64,000 nt of DNA, from positions 133,843 to 197,842 of the forward strand of contig JAZKJF010000012.1 of the NCBI GenBank assembly GCA_040384465.1. The letters run 5' to 3'. This document shows, in pieces, positions 1 through 7,918 of the stretch (positions within the stretch are counted from its first letter, which is position 1; every line of letters begins with the position of its first letter). Source of the DNA: UBA5078 sp040384465 (lineage in GTDB: Bacteria > Pseudomonadota > Gammaproteobacteria > Pseudomonadales > Pseudohongiellaceae). Position numbers and translations under genes: made by a program. The notes under the pieces were generated by a model that ran no database searches, was not told where the DNA came from, and saw only the letters and a list, made by a program, of their open reading frames with translations.

Positions 1-1
1 C

Positions 2-196
2 ACACCGGCCGCGCAAAAGATGGAACTGTCGGAAATCGGTGAAAACAGCGTGAATTTCGTGGCCGTCGGTGAAGGCGGCATGAAGTCTCTGGGGTACAGC
101 AATCCCAGCCCCGAGACGTTCATCATTCACGTCGTCAACGCGGCTGGCAACAAGACCGACATCAACCTGAGTGCGCGGTCCATCTGGAAAGAGTGA
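2..196 (+). CDS. 3' end of an unidentified gene (partial)
   Basis: The window opens inside a reading frame that runs for 64 codons to a TGA at 194-196. The visible tail is hydrophilic with beta-strand-like character (for example TFIIHVVNAAGNKTDIN) and ends in SIWKE. No motif is recognised, so no function is assigned. It converges on the GNAT gene on the opposite strand, whose stop lies only 9 bases beyond, and no terminator hairpin is seen between them. The 5' part lies outside the window. Confidence 0.6.
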   Translation, partial: TPAAQKMELSEIGENSVNFVAVGEGGMKSLGYSNPSPETFIIHVVNAAGNKTDINLSARSIWKE

Positions 197-205
197 GCAA
201 GCAAC

Positions 206-757
206 TCAGCAGCGCTGCATCCCCGGCCTGATGAGATAGAACGCAGAGTCGCGCACGACCCCATTGATTTCATGCGTGTTCTCGTGGGAAAACACAGCTC
301 CAATTTTTTCAACCGCTTTTCGTGAGCGCCAGTTGGTTCTGCCGATGTGGAACCAGACGACGTCGGCGCTGCGAAAAGCGTGTTCCAGCATCAAGCATTT
401 CAACTCTCGGTTACTGCCGTCTCCCCAATGACTACGCGCCAGAAAAGTGAAGCCGATGGCAATCTCCCGTTGCATCGAATTCCAATCGTAGTAGCGAGAA
501 GAGCCGATAATTTTTCCTGTGGACTTGTCGATGACGACGAAGGCACTACCAGACACCAGCGCACCCTGGAAAAACTCTTTCTCGAACACTGGACGCTGAT
601 AGCGCAATGGCGATGGATGTTGTTCCCAAATCAGTGGATCGGACGCTGCGGCATACAGCGCATCGAAATCGTCTGCCCGCAAGGGACGTACAAGAAGATT
701 CTCTCCTTCCAACAGGGGCTGAAATTCGATCGATGGTTGACCTGGATTCTCCTGCAT
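206..757 (-). CDS. GNAT family N-acetyltransferase (RimJ/RimL-like)
   Basis: A 183-residue protein of the RimJ/RimL-like branch of GNAT enzymes, which transfer acetyl from acetyl-CoA to an amine. The N-terminal strand reads ENLLVRPLRADDFDALYAAASD, normal for the family; a segment FTFLARSHWGDGSNRELKCLML corresponds to the acetyl-CoA loop region, and IGRTNWRSRKAVEKIGAVF is the typical last helix and strand. The substrate cannot be read from sequence. The ATG at 757 is preceded by an in-frame GTG at 760; a GAAGAG run lies upstream. The start sits only 10 bases after the end of the broken methyltransferase fragment, so the two could be co-transcribed. Confidence 0.8.
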   Translation of the reverse strand: MQENPGQPSIEFQPLLEGENLLVRPLRADDFDALYAAASDPLIWEQHPSPLRYQRPVFEKEFFQGALVSGSAFVVIDKSTGKIIGSSRYYDWNSMQREIAIGFTFLARSHWGDGSNRELKCLMLEHAFRSADVVWFHIGRTNWRSRKAVEKIGAVFSHENTHEINGVVRDSAFYLIRPGMQRC

Positions 758-766
758 CACGCAAAT

Positions 767-943
767 CTACTCTTCAGACATCGGTTTAATTGCACGAACA
801 CACAGAAAGCATGGCTGTTGCGAAAGCTCTGCGTGATGACGCGGGCCGCACCCGGCATCCAGCACGCGCTTGCCACGCACATCCGGCAACAGCGACAAAG
901 TGGCCGGACGCTCATAGTAGGCATTGTGGGGTTTGGCATCCAT
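767..943 (-). pseudogene. Truncated SAM-dependent methyltransferase (N-terminal fragment)
   Basis: A 58-codon frame starts MDAKPHNAYYERPATLSLLP and continues into RVLDAGCGP, which is motif I (the SAM-binding glycine loop) of class I methyltransferases. Intact family members are about 200-260 residues. Here the frame leaves the family pattern after this motif and stops at TAG (767-769), directly before the GNAT gene. The remaining two thirds of the domain, including the other SAM-contacting strands, are absent. I read it as the remnant of a deletion that brought the GNAT gene next to it; it is unlikely to be an active enzyme. Confidence 0.65.
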
Positions 944-955
944 AGCAGCCGCAGT

Positions 956-1429
956 TTACGGCGCCACCGGCACATTGAATCGCACCTCAAGGTAAGTCAC
1001 GGAGCCTTCCACAGCAGTGTACTGATGCGGCGTGCCTTCAGGCACCAGAATGGCATCGCCTTTGGTGACGTGCTGTGCCACGCCGCCTTCAATCGTGCCC
1101 GGCGCTCCCTCGGCAGAACGCACCACAATGCCGCCAGTGACGAGTGTCCCCGCACCCTCGGTGATGAAATGCAGCTCGGTGCCGGGCCGATGCACGATGG
1201 CACCGGCTGGTTCAGTACGAGTAATCAGATTGATGCGGTAGTGGTCCGTCGTGGTGATCGTTGAGACCCCCATACCCGGTCGCTCCTGCAACGCTTTTTG
1301 CAGGGCCGTCGCGATGTCGGTGCCATTCACGTACAGCGCGGGAGCGGCGGGAGTTTGAGCACTGCCTGCGGCGCTCAGAGCAAGCATGAAGAATCCAGCG
1401 AGAACAGGTTTCAAAAGTGGTTTGAACAT
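956..1429 (-). CDS. Exported cupin-domain protein (first of two)
   Basis: A 157-residue protein with a signal peptide (cleavage near residue 25, after AGSAQ) followed by one cupin barrel. Cupin motif 1 is recognisable in GAIVHRPGTELHFITEGAGTLV, with the His and Glu positions used for metal binding, and motif 2 in GDAILVPEGTPHQYTAVEGS. It is therefore a small periplasmic beta-barrel, either a metal-dependent enzyme or a ligand binder; the substrate is unknown. The ATG at 1429 has GGAGACTCCC upstream. The neighbouring gene upstream on the same strand encodes a second exported cupin of the same design, so the pair probably arose by duplication. Confidence 0.8.
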   Translation of the reverse strand: MFKPLLKPVLAGFFMLALSAAGSAQTPAAPALYVNGTDIATALQKALQERPGMGVSTITTTDHYRINLITRTEPAGAIVHRPGTELHFITEGAGTLVTGGIVVRSAEGAPGTIEGGVAQHVTKGDAILVPEGTPHQYTAVEGSVTYLEVRFNVPVAP

Positions 1430-1458
1430 AATTGGGAGTCTCCGGGCACTGAGGCCTT

Positions 1459-1494
1459 CTTATTGTTGAACTTATTGTTGAACTTATTGTTGAA
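1459..1494. repeat. 12-bp tandem repeat, three copies
   Basis: CTTATTGTTGAA occurs three times without spacing at 1459-1470, 1471-1482 and 1483-1494, followed by a decayed fourth unit (ATCATTGTAG). It lies in the 113-base gap between the two cupin genes, upstream of the first. Its unit is a multiple of three but it does not lie in a gene. Confidence 0.9.
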
Positions 1495-1542
1495 ATCATT
1501 GTAGTTGAGGTCATTCAAGGGGCAGCTTGTGCCGCGTTCATG

Positions 1543-2055
1543 CTAGCGCAACGGCTGCAAGCCCTCCGGATCAGGCCGGAAGATCAGGTAGCGGATATCG
1601 GAATCGAGACTGCTCCACCAGTGCGGCACATTCGGTGGAATGATCACGACATCGCCCGCGCCGATCTTGCGGCTGACGCCACCCGCAATGGCGCTGCCCC
1701 GGTAGTTGGGACGCTGGGTGTTGGGACTGTTGCCGCTGCTGACTTCATCGGTGATCGTGCCACCGGTGACCAGCGTCGCAGAACCTTCCAGCATGTAGTA
1801 AATCTCGGTCACGCTGGTGTCATGACGGATCGCATCGCCGGGCAGCGACTGGGGGCGGAACACGCCGTACACGCCCGCCTTGCCATTGCCAACGGTGACA
1901 ACGCGGATGGGGCGATCACTGATGGCATCCTTCGGCAGTGCGTCGATGAAGGCCTTGATCTCGGCAGCCGTGACATCGATGGCGGGTAACGTGGATTGCG
2001 CCATTGCCTGAGCGGCAAGCAGTAGACCGGCCGAGAATACGAGGGCTTTGTACAT
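1543..2055 (-). CDS. Exported cupin-domain protein (second of two)
   Basis: A 170-residue protein with a clean signal peptide (MYKALVFSAGLLLAAQAMAQ, residues 1-20) and a single cupin domain. Motif 1 is around SVTEIYYMLEGSATLVTGG and motif 2 around GDVVIIPPNVPHWWSSLDS, with the second-motif His present. The frame is open upstream to 2175, but the ATG at 2055 is chosen because it is followed by the signal peptide and preceded by AGGAGATCTT at good spacing. It shares its layout, including the TLVTGG strand, with the cupin encoded next downstream. The ligand or reaction is unknown. Confidence 0.8.
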   Translation of the reverse strand: MYKALVFSAGLLLAAQAMAQSTLPAIDVTAAEIKAFIDALPKDAISDRPIRVVTVGNGKAGVYGVFRPQSLPGDAIRHDTSVTEIYYMLEGSATLVTGGTITDEVSSGNSPNTQRPNYRGSAIAGGVSRKIGAGDVVIIPPNVPHWWSSLDSDIRYLIFRPDPEGLQPLR

Positions 2056-2194
2056 AAGATCTCCTGGTGACTTTTTTATTGATTTCAGGTTGATTGCGAG
2101 CATGCCGCAGTGCTTCTGGAGTGGCAAGCTCAGGTGACTCTCACAGGCGGCATGTCGACGCATCCGGCACCGCACTCTTCACCGTGCTCTTCAC

Positions 2195-3433
2195 CTATCG
2201 TACCCCCATCAACCGACTCCGCATGAACACCAGAAACACCAGCGCCTGCACCACGCCGCACACCATGAACACCATGCGGGCCCCGGCAACATCGGCGAGC
2301 ACGCCAGCCCCCAGCAAGGCCAGTGGCACACCAATCTTGAAGATGGCGCCGGTCATGCCACTGACTCTGCCGATCAGCGGCGCCGGTGTCGTCTCGTGGC
2401 GATAGGCCCAGATACAGATATTCTGCATCGTCGTCATGAAGCCGAAGGCAAACATCGCCACACCCACTGACCAGGCCGAGCTGTGAAATCCCGTCAGTGA
2501 ATAGGTCAGCCCAAGAATGATCAGACTCAGCGCCAGAGCGCCGCCGATCCCGATGACCCGGCGGATTCGCTCGGTCAGCAGGCTACCCAGCAGCCCGCCG
2601 ATGCCCGCGCAGGACATGATGATCCCGACCTGCGCGGTGCTCCAGTGCAGCTCATCTTTCACGAAGAAGATCACCATCAATTCGTAAACGATACTGGTCG
2701 CATTGAAGAACACCACGAACAAGGTCATCGCCCACAGGTTGCGATTCTGTCGCAGCGCCAGCCAGCCGGCGCGCAGCTCTTCCGCAAAGCTGCTGCGCTC
2801 TACCCGACGCGCTGATTCCTGCAACTGCAGACGCGTCAGCGCCAGCAATCCGAGGAAATACATCACTGCAGTGATGAGCAAGCCGAGATACAAGCTGGAC
2901 AAAAACAGAATGGCCCCGGAGATCGCGGGCCCCATCACCTGCATCAGCGTCTGAATGAAGGTGAACTTGGCATTGGCCGACGTCATCAGAGCGGTCGGCA
3001 ACGCCCACTTCACACTCGCGATACGGGCATTGACATAGCCATAGTTGAGCAGCATCAGGAAGAAGCCAGCTACATAGAACACCATGACATTGTGCTCTTC
3101 CGGCACGGGAGTCGCAGCCCAGAAATACAGCGAGAACAACGCCATGGTTTGCAAACTGATGACTGTCAGCATCCAGCGCTTTTTATCGGCACGATCCACG
3201 AATACGCCGACCACCATGCCGAACAAAAAGATCGGCAAAAACTGCAAGGCACGCATAGTACCCATGGCCACCGACGACTGGGTCAATTCATAAATAATGA
3301 GCGGCAGTGCCAACTCATAGACACGGCTGCCGAAGCTGAGCAGAAATCCGGTGGAAAGCAGGATCATGAAGTTCCTGTTCTGCCAGATGCTGCCCCTGAA
3401 AGGATTGCTTACCTGCATGGATTGGAATGACAT
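2195..3433 (-). CDS. MFS transporter, DHA3/EntS-like exporter
   Basis: A 412-residue membrane protein with about 12 hydrophobic segments. The N-terminus (NPFRGSIWQNRNFMILLSTGFLLSFGSRVYELALPLIIYELTQSS) and the loop VVGVFVDRADKKRWM, a form of MFS motif A, place it among DHA3-type drug or siderophore exporters of the inner membrane. Substrate unknown. The open frame extends upstream to 3598 but would then overlap the deaminase gene, so the ATG at 3433 (or 3418) is taken as the start. The deaminase gene upstream ends 22 bases before it on the same strand. Confidence 0.8.
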   Translation of the reverse strand: MSFQSMQVSNPFRGSIWQNRNFMILLSTGFLLSFGSRVYELALPLIIYELTQSSVAMGTMRALQFLPIFLFGMVVGVFVDRADKKRWMLTVISLQTMALFSLYFWAATPVPEEHNVMVFYVAGFFLMLLNYGYVNARIASVKWALPTALMTSANAKFTFIQTLMQVMGPAISGAILFLSSLYLGLLITAVMYFLGLLALTRLQLQESARRVERSSFAEELRAGWLALRQNRNLWAMTLFVVFFNATSIVYELMVIFFVKDELHWSTAQVGIIMSCAGIGGLLGSLLTERIRRVIGIGGALALSLIILGLTYSLTGFHSSAWSVGVAMFAFGFMTTMQNICIWAYRHETTPAPLIGRVSGMTGAIFKIGVPLALLGAGVLADVAGARMVFMVCGVVQALVFLVFMRSRLMGVR

Positions 3434-3455
3434 CCTTGGGATCGACTTCCTGAGA

Positions 3456-3950
3456 TTAATAGGGCTGACGGTTTGGCTTGGCCAGCCACGCGTCAAAGGG
3501 AGCTCCTGCATCTGGCAGCTGCAATTGCTGCAGTCGCCCGGCAGGCAATGCCACAGGCGTCGTTTGACCGAAGAGTTGCAATGCGAAAGCGGTATCATCG
3601 AACCCGGCTCTCACCGCCTCTGCATGCGGAGCAGCATAGACAATGCGGGTGACGTGCGCCCACAGCGACGCCGCCAGACACATCGGGCAAGGCTCGCAGC
3701 TGCTGTACAGCACACAATCCTGCAGATGCGGATCACCAAGCAACGCTGCCGCCTTGCGGATTGCACCGACCTCCGCATGGGCCGTCGGATCGCTGTGCAA
3801 AGTCACGCAATTGCTCGCCATCGCGAGCACCTGCCCCTCCCGCACGATCATGGCCGCAAAGGGGCCACCGCCGCCTGCCACAGAAGCCACTGCGTGATCG
3901 ATGCATTGCTGCAAGAGTTCCCGGTCGCGAGCTGAGCTGTTGTTGTCCAT
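3456..3950 (-). CDS. Nucleoside/base deaminase (guanine deaminase-like)
   Basis: A 164-residue zinc-dependent deaminase of the cytidine deaminase-like superfamily. Both metal motifs are visible: HAE in PTAHAEVGAIRKA, and PCPMC in SSCEPCPMCLAAS. Length and the run FAAMIVREGQVLA before the HAE are closest to bacterial guanine deaminases (GuaD) and to TadA-like proteins. TadA itself is usually found elsewhere and differs in the substrate loop, so guanine deaminase is preferred but not proven. ATG at 3950 chosen because residues upstream match no family. It is divergent from the YbaK-type gene at 4108. Confidence 0.75.
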   Translation of the reverse strand: MDNNSSARDRELLQQCIDHAVASVAGGGGPFAAMIVREGQVLAMASNCVTLHSDPTAHAEVGAIRKAAALLGDPHLQDCVLYSSCEPCPMCLAASLWAHVTRIVYAAPHAEAVRAGFDDTAFALQLFGQTTPVALPAGRLQQLQLPDAGAPFDAWLAKPNRQPY

Positions 3951-4107
3951 GACATGCCTGAACCTGAAGAAGATGTGGCATCTTACCCGCTTCCCCCGGT
4001 GCCGGGAAACCTGCACACAACACGTCTGCCCCTTCCCGCAGTGCTGCCGGTTGCGCCGCTGCGTTATACTGCCCGCCGCCCGGTATTCACACAGCGAACA
4101 GGCCATC

Positions 4108-4587
4108 ATGACTCCCGCAATCAATCTGGCCAAAAAGGCCAGCATTTCCTATCAGATCCATGAATATACGCACGACCCTGCCCATGCCTCCTACGGCCTC
4201 GAAGCCGCAGAAAAAATGGCGGTAGCCCCCGCGCGGGTCTTCAAGACTCTGGTAGTTCTGCTGGACACTAAAGAGCTGGTGGTCGGTGTCGTACCCGTAG
4301 CGGTGACACTCAACATGAAACAGATCGCTCGCGCGGCAGGCGCCAGGAAAGCAGGCATGGCGCCGGCTGCCGATGTCCAGCGCAGCTCTGGGTATGTACT
4401 CGGTGGTGTCAGTCCGCTGGGTCAGAAAAAACGGCTGCGCACATTTATCGATAGTTCTGCACAGCAGTTCTCTACCATGTTTGTAAGCGCCGGGCGTCGA
4501 GGTCTCGAAATCGAACTCACCCCCGGTGATCTGGGGAGACTGACAAGTGGCACCTTTGCCGATCTTGCGGATAATGAGTCACAATGA
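4108..4587 (+). CDS. ybaK: Cys-tRNA(Pro) deacylase, YbaK/EbsC family
   Basis: A 159-residue protein of the YbaK branch of the aminoacyl-tRNA editing domain fold, which clears Cys wrongly attached to tRNA-Pro. Family features are all in place: the VFKTLVVLLD segment with the key lysine, GVVPVAVTLNMKQIARAAGA, the glycine loop YVLGGVSPLGQKKRLRTFID, and the C-terminal GRRGLEIELTPGDL. Length is normal for the family. The ATG at 4108 is chosen because it opens directly on the family N-terminus (MTPAINLAKKA). It stands alone, divergent from the deaminase gene. Confidence 0.9.
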   Translation: MTPAINLAKKASISYQIHEYTHDPAHASYGLEAAEKMAVAPARVFKTLVVLLDTKELVVGVVPVAVTLNMKQIARAAGARKAGMAPAADVQRSSGYVLGGVSPLGQKKRLRTFIDSSAQQFSTMFVSAGRRGLEIELTPGDLGRLTSGTFADLADNESQ

Positions 4588-4816
4588 AGGCACTGTAGAC
4601 TGAACGGCCTACAATTTGTTACAACACTGGCACGCTTGTTCCGTTACAATCCTGCGGGCTGTCACTGCAACGGATTGCTTGATACAGCACTGCGTAAAAC
4701 ATAGATGAATCCATCCATAATTATTACATTCGGAACATGAGACTCCCGTCCACTGTTCTCGACCAATGATCTGGCGTGATACTGAGCGTCGGGCTGAATT
4801 TGAAAAGGGCCGCACG

Positions 4817-7012
4817 ATGACATTGCTGAAACCGCAACATAGACCGCAAAAAAGACCGCAACACCTGCACACCCTCTCCGCACTGCTACTGGTCATGAGC
4901 CTTTCAGGTAACACCAGCGCACAAGAACCCACCGCCAATGATTCCACAGTTGTCTATCCGGCAGCCTATTTCACGGAATATGCCCCGATCACTGCCAAAG
5001 ACATGCTGGACAGAATTCCTGGCATCGGCAGCGCGACAGGCGGTGGTGGACCCGGCGGCGGTGGTGGTGGCGGACGTAATCCCGGCGGTGGCGGACGTGG
5101 TCTGGGCGGCGGTGGCGGCGATCAAATCCTGGTCAACGGCAAACGTTCGGCAGGCAAGAACAATGAAACCAGCGGCATGCTCGACCGCATCAATGCCAGT
5201 CAGGTAGAACGCATAGAAATCATACGTGGCACCTCCGGTGAACTGGATGTGCGCGGCAGCAGTCAGGTCATCAACGTCGTGCTGTTGGAAGAACTTTCCA
5301 GCACCAGTATTTCCTGGGAGGCCAACGTCGACCGTTACGCAGATCACGAAACACAGCCCGGCGGTTCGGTGGCTGTCAGCGGTCAGACTGGTGCGCTGAA
5401 CTATCTGTTCAGCGCGCAGGCCGAGCCGCGCTACGATCATTACATCAGCAAAGAAAACAGCATTCTGGGCAACTTCACGCCGAATGACATCGTGCGCGAA
5501 GACCGCATTCGCGAGCAGACGGCGTACCAGTACTCCACCAACCTGAGCTATGACATCAGCAGCAACAGCAGTGTGCGTCTGAACGGGCTGTATGGTCAGA
5601 ATGACAACCCGACGGAAGTCGACCGCGTCACCACCAACCTCAAGGTCACGCCCAATACCCTCTCTTACGAGTACGAAGATATTCCGGGTGAGCGCAATAA
5701 CTGGGAGATCGGTGGCGACTATGAATTCCAGTCGAGCGGCGGCGACCGTTTCAAAGCGCTGTTCATCACCAACGAGACCGATGAAGGCAGTGTCCGTGAA
5801 CGCTACAAAGTGGCCAATGACCTCTCCAAAACCAAGAACCTGTTTCTGGACAGCAGCAGCGTCAGCCAGGAGCGCATCGTGCGCAGCTCCTACACCACCA
5901 GCCTGACTGACGGTCAGGACATCGAAATGGGCGTCGAGCGCGCTCAGACTATCCTCGATTCCAAACTGCGCCTGGGCCTCTCCGGCACTGGCACTCCATC
6001 GGCAGCCTACGGCGGCCTGGTGCCACAAGTGGTGTCCAACGCCAACTCCCGTGTGGAAGAAATGCGTTACGAGCCCTTCGCCGTGCACAACTGGCAGATC
6101 AATCCACGCATGTCTCTGGAAAGCACACTGGTGTGGGAGACTTCCGAGATCACGCAGACCGGCGATGTCTACAACCAGCGCAGCTTCGAATTCTGGAAGC
6201 CCAAGGTTGACTATCGTTTCGACGTCACCAGTACGTTCCAGCTGCGTGCCATGGCCGAGTTCGCGTCACGTCAGCTGAGCTTTGCAGACTTCGTGGCCGC
6301 TACCGACAGCCAGGACAACGACGCCAACACGCAGGCCGGTAACTCCAACCTGGAACCGGAAACCTTCATCAACGCCGATCTGGATGCCGAGTACCGGCTG
6401 CCCGACGACATCGGCGTGGTCAGTGCCAAGATCAATTTCATGCGTCACTACGACAAGATCGAGCGCATTGACGTCACCGTCAACGAAGCGAATCTGCAAG
6501 CTGCCAACGGCAACATCGGCACGGGTGACATGTGGCAGTTCTCGGTCAACTCCAGCATCCGCATGAAGATGATCAACATGCCCAACCTGCTGGTCACTGC
6601 GAACTTCCAGGTGCGTGATTCCGAGATCGAAGACCCGTTCCTCGGTATCGACCGTCGTTTCACCAACTACGAGCGCGGCCGTCTGGATCTGGGTTTCCGT
6701 CACGACGTGCCCCAGTTCAACATGAACTATGGTCTGAGCTGGAATAATCGCTTCGATGGCAACATCAAGCGCTACGACATCGACGACATCGAGCTGACCT
6801 CGGGCGACCCCATGGTGATGGCCTTTGTGGAATTCGTCGCCTTCAACGGCACCACGTTCCGCTTCGATGCCCGCAATGCCACCGACAACCTGCAGTGCCG
6901 TGAGCGCCAGCGCTTCACCGGCAGAATCAGCGCAGGCATTCTGGAAGAAATCGAAGATCAGTGCGGCGGCTCTGGCCGTGTCATGTCGCTGAAGATCAAC
7001 GGTTCGTTCTGA
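4817..7012 (+). CDS. TonB-dependent outer membrane receptor with a glycine-rich plug insert
   Basis: A 731-residue protein with a signal peptide (about residues 1-36, ending NTSAQ), a plug domain and a long beta-barrel ending in KINGSF, a C-terminal Phe as expected for outer membrane insertion. The plug is identified by AKDMLDRIPGIG, ILVNGKR and INASQVERIEIIRGTSGELD. Between the first two lies a 27-residue stretch (residues 75-101) made of 20 glycines with P, R, N and L, which is not normal in receptors. A possible TonB box (STVVYPA) lies just after the signal peptide. Ligand unknown. ATG at 4817 follows AAAAGGGCC; the frame extends to 4766 but lacks a signal sequence there. It ends 11 bases before a REP hairpin. 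Confidence 0.85.
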   Translation: MTLLKPQHRPQKRPQHLHTLSALLLVMSLSGNTSAQEPTANDSTVVYPAAYFTEYAPITAKDMLDRIPGIGSATGGGGPGGGGGGGRNPGGGGRGLGGGGGDQILVNGKRSAGKNNETSGMLDRINASQVERIEIIRGTSGELDVRGSSQVINVVLLEELSSTSISWEANVDRYADHETQPGGSVAVSGQTGALNYLFSAQAEPRYDHYISKENSILGNFTPNDIVREDRIREQTAYQYSTNLSYDISSNSSVRLNGLYGQNDNPTEVDRVTTNLKVTPNTLSYEYEDIPGERNNWEIGGDYEFQSSGGDRFKALFITNETDEGSVRERYKVANDLSKTKNLFLDSSSVSQERIVRSSYTTSLTDGQDIEMGVERAQTILDSKLRLGLSGTGTPSAAYGGLVPQVVSNANSRVEEMRYEPFAVHNWQINPRMSLESTLVWETSEITQTGDVYNQRSFEFWKPKVDYRFDVTSTFQLRAMAEFASRQLSFADFVAATDSQDNDANTQAGNSNLEPETFINADLDAEYRLPDDIGVVSAKINFMRHYDKIERIDVTVNEANLQAANGNIGTGDMWQFSVNSSIRMKMINMPNLLVTANFQVRDSEIEDPFLGIDRRFTNYERGRLDLGFRHDVPQFNMNYGLSWNNRFDGNIKRYDIDDIELTSGDPMVMAFVEFVAFNGTTFRFDARNATDNLQCRERQRFTGRISAGILEEIEDQCGGSGRVMSLKINGSF

Positions 7013-7023
7013 TCGCTCCCTGA

Positions 7024-7091
7024 CTGTGGGAGCATGCCTGCACGCGATTTTGTTGCGATGAACAAAATCGCGTACAGGCATGCTCCCACAG
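7024..7091. repeat. REP-like hairpin, type GTGGGAGCATGCCTG
   Basis: A long near-perfect inverted repeat: left arm from CTGTGGGAGCATGCCTG through ACGCGATTTTGTT, loop GCGATG, right arm its complement ending CATGCTCCCACAG. It sits in the 84-base gap between the convergent TonB receptor and LysE genes, where it can act as a bidirectional transcription stop. The flank CTGTGGGAGC is the same head as the other REP units of this window (CTGTAGGAGC), but the inner stem differs. Confidence 0.85.
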
Positions 7092-7096
7092 GGTGG

Positions 7097-7693
7097 TTAG
7101 GTCAGCAGCGGATAGAGCGACCCAAGCAACAGCACCGCCATCCCTCGATTGAAATGCACCAGCCTCCGCCCCTGCTGCAACCAAGACTTCAACGCCACTC
7201 CGCCGACATTCCACGCACTGATCAGCGGCAATCCCAGCACCAGAAACAGCACACCGATCGTCATGGTACTGATCATGAACTGCGCCGGATTTGCAAAAGT
7301 CGCCAACGCCGTAATGGTCATCATCCACGCCTTCGGGTTGATCCACTGAAACAGCGCCGCCTGCCAGAACGTCAATGGCTGTACGTTTTCCCGCTTTGCC
7401 AGCCCGGCCGGGCTGGAGCGCAGCAGCTGCAATGCCATGCTCAGCAAAAACAGACTGCCCGCGACCCGCAGCACCGTTACCACCAGAGGATAGGTGTCAA
7501 ACAATTGTCCCAAGCCCAGTGCGATGGCCAGCAGCAAAATCTGGCAACCCACGGAAATACCAAGAATGTGCGGCACTGAGCGCCAAAAGCCGAAGTTGGC
7601 ACCGGCGCTCATCAGCATCAGATTATTGGGCCCCGGCGTGGCCACCATGGCAATGATGAAGCCGATCAAGGGCAGAAGTTGTTCAGGCTGCAT
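7097..7693 (-). CDS. LysE/RhtB family amino-acid exporter
   Basis: A 198-residue inner membrane protein with about six hydrophobic segments. The family signature is at the N-terminus: GFIIAMVATPGPNNLMLMSAGANFGFWRSVPHILGI, where the PGPN motif is diagnostic of LysE/RhtB exporters of amino acids and related metabolites. FQWINPKAWMM is also conserved. The ATG at 7693 gives the standard start; an in-frame extension to 7744 is ignored. It is divergent from a MocR-type regulator, with shared palindromic sites between them, so the exporter is probably controlled by that regulator in response to an amino acid or vitamin B6-linked signal. Confidence 0.88.
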   Translation of the reverse strand: MQPEQLLPLIGFIIAMVATPGPNNLMLMSAGANFGFWRSVPHILGISVGCQILLLAIALGLGQLFDTYPLVVTVLRVAGSLFLLSMALQLLRSSPAGLAKRENVQPLTFWQAALFQWINPKAWMMTITALATFANPAQFMISTMTIGVLFLVLGLPLISAWNVGGVALKSWLQQGRRLVHFNRGMAVLLLGSLYPLLT

Positions 7694-7757
7694 AGGATTC
7701 TCTATAGAACAGTGGATACCAGACAGGGCTTGTCTGATGCTCATCTTAGGCAGAGAA

Positions 7758-7850
7758 TCTGTACCGATACAGAGTTAGAAAATCGCAATTGCACCGGTAC
7801 AGATGCAGATTCAGTCGATCTGTACCGTGTTTTTGCAACACGTCTGTATC
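7758..7850. promoter_or_regulatory. Repeated palindromic operator between lysE-like and mocR-like genes
   Basis: Four related sites lie between the divergent genes: TCTGTACCGATACAGA (7758-7773, near-perfect palindrome), CACCGGTACAGA (7792-7803), TCTGTACCGTGT (7819-7830) and TCTGTATCG (from 7843). The half site TCTGTACCG appears in both orientations. Direct and inverted half sites of this kind are typical of MocR-subfamily regulators, which bind their own promoter region; the link to the regulator encoded alongside is inferred. Confidence 0.65.
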
Positions 7851-7918
7851 GCTGCGTGAAGGCTCAACGACAGTATCCTGAGACCCGGCAGCAACCAACC
7901 CTGACGAGGCCCCTCACC

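Noticed and set aside
347..1264. 305-codon plus-strand frame opposite the GNAT and cupin genes
   Set aside because: It is antisense to three recognisable coding regions with motifs; composition typical of a shadow frame.
4904..6088. 394-codon minus-strand frame opposite the TonB receptor
   Set aside because: Antisense to a receptor with signal peptide, plug and barrel; no independent start signal.
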